Part shown: positions 34,737 through 42,784 of the stretch, one piece after another | Layout of the letters: the number at the start of each line of letters is the position of its first letter | Numbering within the stretch: the first letter of the stretch is position 1 | Source: Rhodobacteraceae bacterium WD3A24 | GTDB lineage: Bacteria > Pseudomonadota > Alphaproteobacteria > Rhodobacterales > Rhodobacteraceae | Direction: 5' to 3' | DNA: 64,000 nucleotides | NCBI GenBank assembly: GCA_002967695.1 | Contig: PUHN01000002.1 | Span: forward strand, 1-64,000 | Translations under genes and position numbers: made by a program | Notes under the pieces: generated by a model | What the model saw: the letters and a program-made list of their open reading frames with translations, nothing else | Database searches by the model: none | What the model was told of the DNA's origin: nothing

Positions 34737-35651
34737 ATGCCCCGTTCCTTCTTGCCGCCTCTTTCGATTGTGACCTTTATGGTTTTGGCGAGCCCGGGCC
34801 TCGCCCAACCCGACGAGAGCCGCGAGTATCAGGATGGCGCGCGGGGCAGCGTGACCTTGCCACAGGGGGATCGGTCCTTCTCAGACGTGGTCGTCGACTA
34901 CGAACAAGGAACAGGGACTATCGTGGATAGCGCCCGTGATCCTCAGGCTGCGCTCGGCGCCCCGGACTATTCGGGTGATGTGGACGATGGCAGCTTCCTG
35001 TCTCTGGGGTGTGACGGATCGGTCATTTTCCGGTTCACGGACAATGCCCTGATAGATGTCGCGGGTGCCGATTTGTATGTCTTCGAGGTCGGCCCGAATG
35101 TCGAAGGCATGACCCTCGCGATCTCGGAGGACGGCAACAACTGGATTGATCTGGGTGACATCAGCGGAGGCCGCTCCGAGGTGGATATCGGTGGGTCGGC
35201 GCCAGCGGATGCAAGTTTCCGCTTCGTGCGGCTGACGGATGACGGGATTGATTGCGGCTCGAGATTTGCCGGCAGCGACATCGATGCGGTTGCGGCGATC
35301 GGCTCCACGATGCGTTTCGTGCTGGACGGGGAAGTTCTGTTCGGCGTGGACAGCACGGAACTTCGAAGCACGGCGCAGGCCGCCCTTGACGCGCTCGCGC
35401 GCGACATCGCCGCCGCGGAGATCGGCAGGTTTCGCGTCGTCGGACATACCGACGCCACGGGAAGTGATGACTACAACCTTGCGCTGTCACGGGAACGGGC
35501 GATGGCGGTGCGAGACTATCTGAGCACCCGACCGGCGCTGGCAGATGTGGTCATCACCTCCGAGGGTCGCGGAGAGGCAGAGCCCGTAGCCAGCAACGCG
35601 ACCGAGGAGGGGCGTAGAATGAATCGTCGGGTCGAGATCCTCGGATATTGA
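34737..35651 (+). CDS. Secreted OmpA-domain protein
   Basis: The 304-residue protein has a signal peptide ending near GLAQ. A middle beta-rich domain (about residues 40-185) has paired cysteines (LGCDG and IDCGSR) and resembles a galactose-binding-like sandwich. A C-terminal OmpA/MotB peptidoglycan-binding domain (about 190-304) has VLFGVDSTEL, VVGHTDATGSDDYN and RRVEI segments. It likely anchors to the cell wall from the periplasm or outer membrane. AGGAG lies 11 bases before the ATG. The pairing of these two domains is not one I can name. Confidence 0.82.
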   Translation: MPRSFLPPLSIVTFMVLASPGLAQPDESREYQDGARGSVTLPQGDRSFSDVVVDYEQGTGTIVDSARDPQAALGAPDYSGDVDDGSFLSLGCDGSVIFRFTDNALIDVAGADLYVFEVGPNVEGMTLAISEDGNNWIDLGDISGGRSEVDIGGSAPADASFRFVRLTDDGIDCGSRFAGSDIDAVAAIGSTMRFVLDGEVLFGVDSTELRSTAQAALDALARDIAAAEIGRFRVVGHTDATGSDDYNLALSRERAMAVRDYLSTRPALADVVITSEGRGEAEPVASNATEEGRRMNRRVEILGY

Positions 35652-35986
35652 GACGGCTCCTGTCGCTCCCCTGACAGCGCAGCCGCACCACGTTAGCGCT
35701 GGCGCTCCCTCAAGTCGGCAACGGACCGACCGTTACCAGATAGGCCTATTCGTCGGTCGAAGGGGCGGACAGCGGAACTTCGCTGCAGGAGCGAGTCCGA
35801 GGCAATACCACCACACAGCGACTTCCTGCATGCAATCACGGGCTCATACTGTAGGATGAAACGCATCAACTCGATGGTCCATTGTCCCGTTTTGGACCTG
35901 ACCACCGATAGATTGGACCGCCGCAGACCTGCAGTTCTCGGGCACGCAATGACTGCGCGGGCAGTCGCAACCGAGAGGAGTGAATG
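35652..35986. other. 335-base stretch with no gene seen
   Basis: This is the leader region of the 35987 gene. No coding frame, RNA fold or dyad stands out beyond short arms. The composition is less GC-rich than surrounding genes. A GAGAGGAG ribosome binding site closes it. Confidence 0.5.
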
Positions 35987-36523
35987 ATGAAGACGACAGT
36001 CCTGACAACGGTGTTTCTCGCGCTATCCGGCCTTTCAGTGGCCGCACAAGATGCAGCAGGAACCGCGCCACAGTCGGGGGGCGCCGCCCAGATGAACACG
36101 GAATTCGGCGCCGCGTTGATGGCGCAGGCCCGGACCGAGGCACAGGTGACCGCTGCGCTTGAGCTCCAAGGTTACCAGATCGATGATATCCGCCGGAGTC
36201 TTCTTGGACGGGTAATCATCAAGGCACACAACGAGGTCCACGTCCGTGAGATCGTCATGAGCCGGTCGAACGGCGAGATCCTATCGGACCAGATCATCGA
36301 CACCGTGGCCACGAGTTCGGGGTCTGCCCAAGCGGACGGCGGGGCGGAAGGCTCTGAAGCCGATTCCGGTATCAATCTGAGCGTTGACACCGACACCTCG
36401 GTGAATGTCGGGGGTGACGCCGGCGGCGATGCGGATGATGATGGCGGCGATGCGGATGATGATGGCGGCGCAGGCGTTTCTGTCGGCGGTAGCGGCGGTG
36501 TCAGCGTCGGCATCGGAAACTAG
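35987..36523 (+). CDS. Secreted protein with an acidic Gly/Asp repeat tail
   Basis: The 178-residue protein has a signal peptide (cleavage near SVAAQDA). A small folded region (about 35-105) has a PepSY-like run RRSLLGRVIIKAHNEVHVREI. A low-complexity tail from about 115 is rich in Gly, Asp, Ser and Val, with GGDADDD repeated exactly twice. The acidic tail could bind cations. The second of two adjacent ATGs is chosen because it is 6 bases from GAGAGGAG; the first (35984) is only 3 bases away. A strong terminator follows. Confidence 0.75.
   Translation: MKTTVLTTVFLALSGLSVAAQDAAGTAPQSGGAAQMNTEFGAALMAQARTEAQVTAALELQGYQIDDIRRSLLGRVIIKAHNEVHVREIVMSRSNGEILSDQIIDTVATSSGSAQADGGAEGSEADSGINLSVDTDTSVNVGGDAGGDADDDGGDADDDGGAGVSVGGSGGVSVGIGN
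36422..36463 (+). repeat. 21-base tandem duplication coding GGDADDD twice
   Basis: Two perfect adjacent copies of a 21-base unit (GGCGGCGATGCGGATGATGAT is the unit split at 36443) lie in the acidic tail region. The exact identity at DNA level points to recent slippage. Confidence 0.85.
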
Positions 36524-36541
36524 TGCGCCGATGATCAAGAT

Positions 36542-36569
36542 GCCGGAGAGCGTCCGGACGCTCTCCGGC
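36542..36569 (+). terminator. Perfect 28-base palindromic terminator
   Basis: Arms GCCGGAGAGCGTCC / GGACGCTCTCCGGC meet with no mismatch and are followed by TTAA. It separates the secreted-protein gene from the LuxR-type gene 28 bases further on. Confidence 0.65.
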
Positions 36570-36597
36570 TTAACGGTCGAGTCCGGACGGCCCATAA

Positions 36598-37098
36598 ATG
36601 CATTACAGCCATCGTCTTGTCTTGCTCGCCAGCGCGATCCTCGTGTTCCAGGTCATAGGGGGTGCGGTATTCATTCTGGAGATGTTTTCCGATGTCTTGG
36701 GGATCGGCCTCTGGTCCCTGCATTGGCAGACACGAGAAATCGTTCAACTCGGCGCAGTGCTGAGCCTTGTGCTCGGAGCCATTGCAGGTGTCGCGTTTCT
36801 TGTCGGGACATTGCAGCGGGCACAAACCATTGAAAGGCAACTCCAGGCAGCTTCCGGCGCATTCAATGCGGCAATGGAGAATCAGTTCGACAAATGGAGT
36901 CTGAGCCCGGCCGAGGCGGAGGTTGCCCTGTTCGCACTTAAGGGATTTTCAAATCAGGAGATCGCGAGGCTACGTGGCAAATCGGAGGCCACGATCAAGA
37001 CGCAGATCAATGCGGTGTTTCGCAAGGCCGGTGTCCAGAACCGTGCACAGCTAATGGCACAGTTTATGGACTTACTGCTCGAGATGCCTGAACAATGA
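36598..37098 (+). CDS. Membrane-anchored LuxR-type HTH regulator
   Basis: The 166-residue protein has two membrane helices (about residues 6-30 and 48-72), a short coiled linker, and a C-terminal LuxR/GerE helix-turn-helix (about 100-160) with LSPAEAEVALFALKGFSNQEIA and the SEATIKTQINAVFRKAG recognition region. It has no receiver domain. Such one-component regulators sense the membrane or periplasm. Its neighbours upstream are two secreted envelope proteins, possible targets. No clear ribosome binding site precedes the ATG. Confidence 0.82.
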   Translation: MHYSHRLVLLASAILVFQVIGGAVFILEMFSDVLGIGLWSLHWQTREIVQLGAVLSLVLGAIAGVAFLVGTLQRAQTIERQLQAASGAFNAAMENQFDKWSLSPAEAEVALFALKGFSNQEIARLRGKSEATIKTQINAVFRKAGVQNRAQLMAQFMDLLLEMPEQ

Positions 37099-37173
37099 CA
37101 ATGGCTTCTCTTAGGAAGTTGCACCGCGGCATGAGATCGTTCGGCGGACGGCAACTATGAGCTGCTTACGAAC

Positions 37174-38751
37174 TTACTCCCGAAAGATCGATACCTTGTA
37201 GCCATATGGGCCCAACGCATCGATCCTCACCTGGTCGCCGGCGCGGGCGCCGTTTTGCTCGAAGAAGTCACCGACCCAACGTCGCTTGCGGAAGAGCTTC
37301 TTCGTTCCATCAATGTCGGTGATCGCGGGAGAACGGCCGCCCCAGTCGACTGTAACGGTCCGGGCAGCAGCCAAAGCCGCGTTCGAGCCCCCGATACAAT
37401 CATCGGGGAAGGCCGCCAAGATATCGCGCAGGTAGAAGTGGTTGTTGTTGATATTGCCCTGCGTGAGCGTGACATAACCAAGCACGATGCCGTCGGAAAA
37501 GCCTTCAGCAATCTCGTCCTTAGGCGAGCTGGACGTGACGGCGATCGATGATGCCGAAGAGGTGTGAGGAATGCCGTCGACCTTGTTGGCGCCTCCACCG
37601 GGTATCACAGAAGCTGGTGCTACGCGTGCGCTCTCTGCATGCAGGACGACCTCCGCGGCCGCGCGCGCGTCTTCGCCGGCGTCGTGGTGCTCGAATGACA
37701 GGCCGAGGTGGGTCTTCAGCGAGCCCAGCCCGTGGCCGCCATTTCCCTTCAGCTCAGGCCAGGCTCTTCGGGCGACGCTCACGCTGTCCAGCCAGTCCCA
37801 ATCCGGCTCGGGACGGTTGGAAGCAGAACATGCAGCGCGGATGGCGCTACGATCGAAGCCGGAATGCTGACATACCGTAAGTCCGCTGAGGGATTGCTCC
37901 AGCACAGGAAGCACCTGCTCGAAGGTGGGGGCACCCGAGACCATGCTGTTGGTAATCCCATGGATATGGGTAAACACCCAGCTGGACGTCTGCGGGTCGA
38001 CGTATGTCGCCCATGTCTCGATCGAGTTGTCCGGGCGCACGCAAGCTACGCCAATCTGGCAGATGCTCCCACGATCATGGTTCGCCGTTTCCACGTCGAG
38101 CGCCACGAACCGGAACGGTCCCTCGGGGAACGGTGGCGGGGAAGCCTGCCAGGGTGACCGGCTTTCGGCCATTGGCTGGAGGCCGAGGAAGCGTGCCTTC
38201 TGCCGATCGAGAGCCGCCCGCTCCGCGGCGCCGAAGCCGAGACGATGGACAACACGGTCCACGAGGTCGATCGGTTCCTCATAGGCATCCATTCCCCGGC
38301 GATTCCATGCGATCGCCTCCCTCGGCGCGAGCGCAATCACCTCCTGCGCCAGTCCGGCGATGTCGATGTCATCCGGTAGAGCCACCCAGACAGCCTTGCA
38401 GTATTCGGCGATGAACGCGTTGCGCAGCGCCTTCGCTATGTCTCCGTCCGCCCTTGTTTCCGGGTCGTTCCGTAGCCGCCACATTCGCCCCGTGTTATAC
38501 ATGCGCGAGAAGTAGTGGCTTGAGGTCTCGGAGCCGGTGCGGTGGCGCTGGTGGATACGCTTATACAGGGTCTCGTTGTTGGCGCGGGTCGAGCCGATGT
38601 AGCGGCGATCTCCCTGATGATCGACGAGGCCATAGATCCCACGGCAGTCCTTGGGGGCCATCGCAGTCGGCTGCGGCGTCGCCGCGAGAAGCTGTTCCAC
38701 GATCTCTTCGGCACGAGGAACCGCGGCCTTTCGGCGGAAGATATTCAGCAT
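37174..38751 (-). CDS. GIY-YIG nuclease / DEDDh exonuclease fusion with an extra C-terminal domain
   Basis: The 525-residue protein has three parts. Residues about 35-115 form a GIY-YIG nuclease domain (GIY at 38-40, YIG at 51-53). Residues about 212-372 form a DnaQ-type exonuclease with the DEDDh set readable as Asp219 and Glu221 (ALDVETA), Asp300 (HSGFDRS), and His356 with Asp361 (HHDAGEDA). Residues about 415-525 are a basic domain ending GDQVRIDALGPYGYKVSI that may be a pseudobarrel DNA-binding fold (weak inference). Cho/UvrC-like fusions of epsilon with GIY-YIG exist, but in the opposite order. It is a single-gene unit in an accessory region, so a repair, restriction or anti-element role is possible. 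Confidence 0.8.
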   Translation of the reverse strand: MLNIFRRKAAVPRAEEIVEQLLAATPQPTAMAPKDCRGIYGLVDHQGDRRYIGSTRANNETLYKRIHQRHRTGSETSSHYFSRMYNTGRMWRLRNDPETRADGDIAKALRNAFIAEYCKAVWVALPDDIDIAGLAQEVIALAPREAIAWNRRGMDAYEEPIDLVDRVVHRLGFGAAERAALDRQKARFLGLQPMAESRSPWQASPPPFPEGPFRFVALDVETANHDRGSICQIGVACVRPDNSIETWATYVDPQTSSWVFTHIHGITNSMVSGAPTFEQVLPVLEQSLSGLTVCQHSGFDRSAIRAACSASNRPEPDWDWLDSVSVARRAWPELKGNGGHGLGSLKTHLGLSFEHHDAGEDARAAAEVVLHAESARVAPASVIPGGGANKVDGIPHTSSASSIAVTSSSPKDEIAEGFSDGIVLGYVTLTQGNINNNHFYLRDILAAFPDDCIGGSNAALAAARTVTVDWGGRSPAITDIDGTKKLFRKRRWVGDFFEQNGARAGDQVRIDALGPYGYKVSIFRE

Positions 38752-38964
38752 GTCAGGTATCCCTGCCTACCTCTCAACGACGCCAGGTGAGGCGCCTCGA
38801 ACTTGAGTTGCAAGAGACCCCCAATGCCATAAGAATTCAACTGAGAAAGTCGGTTAGTGACCGGAGCTGACCTCCTTCGTTGGCGCCACGAAGCCCATCA
38901 AATCGACAAACCCATTAACATAGGTCTCCAGGCTCTCCCGCCGCACGCCGCGCTACGCAAGGCG

Positions 38965-39591
38965 TTAAGCCTGCTGCACCGACAACATCTCATCCGGCAA
39001 ATGCCGTTGCAACGCCGCCGCCGCGCTCCAGGGCGCGGTCAGCCACGTCTTCCAGTCCTGGGGATCGGTCAGGATGACCGGCATCGCCTTGGGATGGACC
39101 TCGGCGACCTCGGCGTTGGGCGCGCATGTCAGGAAGCCGTAGAGATCATCCGTCGTCTCACCCTCCTTGAGCTTGCGCACCGAGGTCCAGCGCGTCCAGA
39201 GGCCGGCAAAGGCGGCCGGGCGATCCTCGGGCAAGGAGAACCAGACATTGTGCCGGCCGCCGCGCGTGGCGTCGGGCTCGGCGAAGGCCGTGAACGGCAC
39301 GAGGCAGCGATGCTCGGGCCCCAGCCAGCGCCGCCAGTGCGGTGACTTCGTGTTGCGGATGTTGGTCACGCCGCGATCGGCCCGCTTGCCCTCGAGGAAC
39401 TGCGGCGGCGTCGGCATGCCCCAGCGGCCCATCACCAGCTCGCGCCCCTCTTCCCCCTGCCGGATGATCGGCGCGCGGTAGTCGGGGTAGATTCCAGGTT
39501 GCGGCGGCAGGTTGCCCAACCGGTCCACCGCGACATCGAAGAGCCGGCGCATCGCATCCTGTGCACTGGTCTGCGAATAGAGATTGCACAT
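38965..39591 (-). CDS. SOS response-associated peptidase (SRAP/YedK family)
   Basis: The 208-residue protein starts MCNLYSQT, giving the catalytic Cys2 that SRAP proteins expose after methionine removal and use to bond covalently to abasic sites in single-stranded DNA. Further signatures are MGRWGMPTPP, a TNIRNTKSPHWRRWL segment, and the late HPKAMPVIL with the conserved histidine. A GAGGAG ribosome binding site sits 7 bases before this ATG. Upstream sequence is open in the same frame without a stop (see the next entry), but translation from there would bury Cys2. A LexA box lies at 39924-39938, so SOS induction is likely. Confidence 0.92.
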   Translation of the reverse strand: MCNLYSQTSAQDAMRRLFDVAVDRLGNLPPQPGIYPDYRAPIIRQGEEGRELVMGRWGMPTPPQFLEGKRADRGVTNIRNTKSPHWRRWLGPEHRCLVPFTAFAEPDATRGGRHNVWFSLPEDRPAAFAGLWTRWTSVRKLKEGETTDDLYGFLTCAPNAEVAEVHPKAMPVILTDPQDWKTWLTAPWSAAAALQRHLPDEMLSVQQA

Positions 39592-39918
39592 CGACTTCTC
39601 CTCATCGCGGCCGAAGGGAAGGAATGGCGAGCGATAGGTTGGCCCAAGGGTCCCGTCAGCCAGGATGAGCGTCGGGAACGCCTCGAGAAAGTGGCAGGCA
39701 TCGTCGAGCGCGCGGAAATGAACCGCTACGGCGTCGCCGATCAGGTTCCTGGCCGGGTGCCAAGCATACTCCGCCGCGCCGATCTCGCGGTCAAGCCAGC
39801 GATGCGGGTCGTTCCAAGGCCCTAGCACGGCGAATCCTTCATCGGGCACCAGCACCCTGATCCTGATCGGGAAGGCGGCCTCGTCGATCTTGCTCTGCGA
39901 TGGGGATCGGTGTGACAC
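39592..39918 (-). CDS. Open frame upstream of SRAP, in phase and without its own stop
   Basis: From a GTG at 39918, about 109 codons read a coherent protein (RIRVLVPDEGFAVLGPWND, then a DREIGAAEYAWHPARN segment) and continue straight into the SRAP frame. I recognise it as like a small hypothetical often placed before SRAP genes in Rhodobacteraceae, normally a separate gene. Either its stop codon was lost, giving a fusion by read-through, or the two are translated separately from one message. The start is 6 bases from the LexA box, with no clear ribosome binding site. Confidence 0.5.
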
Positions 39919-39923
39919 GGTGA

Positions 39924-39938
39924 GAACAATAGTAGAAC
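39924..39938 (-). promoter_or_regulatory. LexA (SOS) box, alphaproteobacterial type
   Basis: On the minus strand it reads GTTC-TACTATT-GTTC, an exact match to the direct-repeat GTTC-N7-GTTC operator of alphaproteobacterial LexA. It ends 6 bases upstream of the GTG that opens the SRAP transcription unit. Confidence 0.8.
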
Positions 39939-40669
39939 ATATCGCGGGAGTGAAGGGGGAGCTCACCGACGGTCGCGATGCGCCATGGCATGGCACCGCT
40001 GGGTTGATGCGCGGTTACATCACTCGGAAATTTGGTTGCGCATCCTTAACATTTGGGGTTGCATGGCTCGGGAAATTTGGTTGACAGGGTTGAAACTGCC
40101 GCTTGTCGCGCCAAGTGTGTCAATTTTGCAACAAACGCCGAATCCTGTAAACTGTTGAATTGCAATATCTATTTTTCCGCCATCTGAGAGATGGTTGACA
40201 TAAGTTGACACATTCAAGCATCACGATGTTTTTACCTGAGAATTCGGCTCAAACTTGGCCGCAGATGCGGCCGTGAGTAGGCCTCTGAGACCGTGTTTGC
40301 GGCGTATGAGCTCAACGACGATACAGGGCTGTCAGGCCCAGGCCTGATTGGCGTCGGCCGCGCCTCAAATGTGACCAGGAGCATGTTCGCTGAAGATGCA
40401 GCAGGGGACGGGGACCACGTCACTGCACTATCATGGAGCCAAGGATGCGGAGGCTGGCGGCGCGCGCCGTCGTGCAATCATTCAGCCGCAGGTGGCCAGA
40501 GCTCCGCTCATGTGCAGGAACGACGACCAGCCAATGCGTGGCTGTCGACGCCTTGACTGCACCCTCGTCCACGCGGCAGCCTCACCAGAGGGGGCTGGTG
40601 TATAGCAGGAAACGGGCACGAACGGCACACACGGCGCCGAGCGTGCGTTCAGCTCCGGGAAAGGCGCAC
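39939..40669. other. 731-base non-coding stretch with an AT-rich core and short repeats
   Basis: No supported gene lies here. From about 40020 to 40260 the GC content drops sharply. Three imperfect 22-23-base tandem units of the type GGAAATTTGGTTGCGCAT occupy 40026-40092. The motif GTTGACA occurs twice within 15 bases near 40193. The rest (40260-40669) shows only shadow frames. Confidence 0.5.
40026..40092. repeat. Three imperfect 22-23-base tandem repeats
   Basis: Units start at 40026, 40048 and 40071. The first and third share GGAAATTTGGTTG exactly, and the middle one is diverged (AACATTTGGGGTTG). They lie at the edge of the AT-rich pocket, as iterons or operator arrays often do. Confidence 0.5.
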
Positions 40670-40885
40670 ATGAGCAGGATCATTGACTACAAGGTCATCC
40701 ACGCCGTCTATACCAAGGCTGATACCGACAGCCTTCGCGACATATTATCCAATCATGTGAAGGACTACATCGCGGCGGGGTGGCAGCCGCACGGTCAGTT
40801 CGCGGCGGAGACCTTCGGCGGCGTCCTGGTTCTGATGCAGCCGATGGTCAATTACGAGACGGACAGCGCTGCGAGCGACCCCTGA
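40670..40885 (+). CDS. DUF1737 family protein
   Basis: The 71-residue protein begins MSRIIDYKVIHAVYTKAD and contains KDYIAAGWQPHGQFA, the pattern of the small DUF1737 family, in which a short beta-alpha-beta unit folds around a conserved GWQP(xG) motif. Function is unknown. The ATG at 40670 is the natural start; the long frame extending upstream to 40433 has shadow composition. It stands alone between gene-poor stretches. Confidence 0.8.
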   Translation: MSRIIDYKVIHAVYTKADTDSLRDILSNHVKDYIAAGWQPHGQFAAETFGGVLVLMQPMVNYETDSAASDP

Positions 40886-40958
40886 GGCTCACGCAGCCCG
40901 TTCCAGGCCGCGCGGCGTGACCCGCCGCCATCACAAATGCGCCACGCGCCTCCCGCTG

Positions 40959-41498
40959 TCACTTCGTCCGGCCTGCAGCCCGCTCCGACGGTGCCGCGCC
41001 CCCCTCCATCAGGTCAGCGATCTCCGCGGCCAGGCCGATCCGTTGCGCGGGCCGGGCAGCCGCGATCATCAGCGCCGTGCACAGCGCGGTGAGCGGATGC
41101 GGATCGGGCGGCCCGGCTGGATCGCGCCGCGCGCAATCCCTCGCGATCACCGAGCCAAGCTCGACGGCAAGCTCCATCAGCGTGTGGCACCTGGCAGTGG
41201 CACCGGTGTGGAGATCGAGGACAACCGGCAGATCGAGATTGCGCAGAAAGACCGCGAGTTCCTTCTCGGGCGAGGGAAAGGCAGCTGATCCTCTTGCCTC
41301 GTAGATCGGCTGCGATGAACCGGAGCTGCAGCCATCGAGGCTGAATACCGCCCATCCTGTGCGGTCCGCCGGCAGACATGGACGACGCGTCCTTGCACTG
41401 CCCGCTGACTCGCGGATAGGCACCACGACCACCGCGCGGAGACGCGTATGACCGGACCGACGCCGCCACGCCTTTGGCAGTTGAACGATCTGGCCCAT
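40959..41498 (-). CDS. Hypothetical protein of 179 residues
   Basis: An AGGAGGTG ribosome binding site 5-6 bases before the ATG at 41498 strongly supports this start, although the frame is open further. The N-terminus MGQIVQLPKAWRRRSGH is basic. The second half (ELAVFLRNLDLPVVLDLHTG and ELAVELGSVIARD) is helical and ends GLAAEIADLMEGG. No domain is recognised. The 3' end (40967-41047) has a diverged copy at 47161-47241, so this gene or its ancestor was duplicated. It is divergent from the 41692/41805 pair. Confidence 0.6.
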   Translation of the reverse strand: MGQIVQLPKAWRRRSGHTRLRAVVVVPIRESAGSARTRRPCLPADRTGWAVFSLDGCSSGSSQPIYEARGSAAFPSPEKELAVFLRNLDLPVVLDLHTGATARCHTLMELAVELGSVIARDCARRDPAGPPDPHPLTALCTALMIAAARPAQRIGLAAEIADLMEGGAAPSERAAGRTK

Positions 41499-41691
41499 TG
41501 CGGCACCTCCTCGCCGGGCACGTCCTTGCCAATGGATGAGGCGAAGGAAAACGCGACCTACGGGATCAACCTTTGGGTGTATTGTGGCATCTTTGGCGCA
41601 GCAACGTGGCACGATTATGGCGGCCATGGGGAGAGTCCGTGGCCGGCAGCGCTTCGCTCTTGGCAGCTCCCCCGTTCGGTCGGCAAGATCA

Positions 41692-41805
41692 ATGACAGAC
41701 GAGTATCTGCCCGAGTTCCGTGGGCCAGTCCCGAAGAAATTGCGCGGTGCCCGGGCCGCGCGCGACGCATCCCGGCGATTTCCGCCCGGCGTGTTCGATC
41801 CGTAA
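41692..41805 (+). CDS. 37-residue protein coupled to the next gene
   Basis: The frame reads MTDEYLPEFRGPVPKKLRGA and ends FPPGVFDP. Its TAA overlaps the ATG of the downstream gene (TAATG), a typical translational coupling junction. Composition is unlike the arginine-rich shadows nearby. I do not know its function, and the weak ribosome binding site keeps confidence moderate. Confidence 0.55.
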   Translation: MTDEYLPEFRGPVPKKLRGARAARDASRRFPPGVFDP

Positions 41806-42428
41806 TGAGTGAGGCTGAAGTGGAGGTTTTCGATCGTCTCGGGCCGGCGCCGGGCCATTGTCGGATGCTCTTCGAACGGCGCTCGGACCAGGCCCTTTTC
41901 TGCCTCACCTACCACCATGAGCCGGGGTATGACGGCCGCCACCGCGCGCTTGCCTTCCTGGCCTGCGACAGCGCGGGATCGCCGGTCGGAGAGGCACTCG
42001 AAATCCCTGCGCGCGCGTGCCTTGCCGGATTGCCGCCCTGGCTGCGCCTGCCCGATGATGCCCGGGATGAGGAGGTCATCGCCAGTTGTCTGCCCTACGG
42101 GCGCATCCGGCGCAGCGAACTGGCCGATTACGCAGCCTTCCTCATCACGCCGGTCGGCGGCGCGCCTGAAAACGCCTGCGCACGGCTCGACCACATCCTC
42201 GCGCGCCCCGAAAATGCGACAAGCTGGCGCGTCTACGGCCAGGCATGGGCCGGAGCGGCGCAGGCCCTGCACGACTGCCCGAGCGGCGAGGAGGCGATCC
42301 GCTATCTCAAGGACGCCCTGCCGATAGCCCGGCTGTCGTGGCGCGATTTCGTCTATCTCAAGCGGGATGCCCACGCCTTTACCGGCGACTTCTATACCGT
42401 CGCGACGCGCGTGTTGTCGGACCCGTAA
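41805..42428 (+). CDS. Hypothetical protein of 207 residues
   Basis: It starts MSEAEVEVFDRLGPAPGHCRM at the TAATG junction with the 37-residue gene. Even coding composition runs through to the stop, including FLACDSAGSPVGEALEIPA, SWRVYGQAWAGAAQAL and FTGDFYTVATRVL. It is soluble with mixed alpha/beta character and no recognised motif. An upstream-extended frame to 41448 is open but lacks coding character. Island-type hypothetical. Confidence 0.65.
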   Translation: MSEAEVEVFDRLGPAPGHCRMLFERRSDQALFCLTYHHEPGYDGRHRALAFLACDSAGSPVGEALEIPARACLAGLPPWLRLPDDARDEEVIASCLPYGRIRRSELADYAAFLITPVGGAPENACARLDHILARPENATSWRVYGQAWAGAAQALHDCPSGEEAIRYLKDALPIARLSWRDFVYLKRDAHAFTGDFYTVATRVLSDP

Positions 42429-42784
42429 ACCGACCGGACGCGCAGTTGGGCGACGTCGATCAGGGTTTGAAACGGAAAGGCGACTTCGCCGCATTGGCAC
42501 AACGCCCCACCCCCAGTGTGGCCGCAATGGGCGTGCATCCGGCGTCCTGTTAGCAGCCGCCTATCTTGGCTGCTGCGACTACCGGATCGTTGACACGCCT
42601 TTGGAATCCCCGCACGGTAAGTGAACCGGACAAATTGTCGCAGGCCGCGGCACGGCAGGCGGGCGCAGACGGAGCCCGACCCCCGAACGGCACGGCAATC
42701 ATGTCTCCGGCGATTGCCTGACAACTTCGCAAAGTCGGCATCCAAACCATGCTGGCCGCATGGTCATTGGGAGGAGGAAATCCG
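42429..42784. other. 356-base leader region of the molybdenum hydroxylase operon
   Basis: No gene seen. It ends in a GGGAGGAGG ribosome binding site. TTGACA at about 42589 has no convincing -10 partner. Confidence 0.5.
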
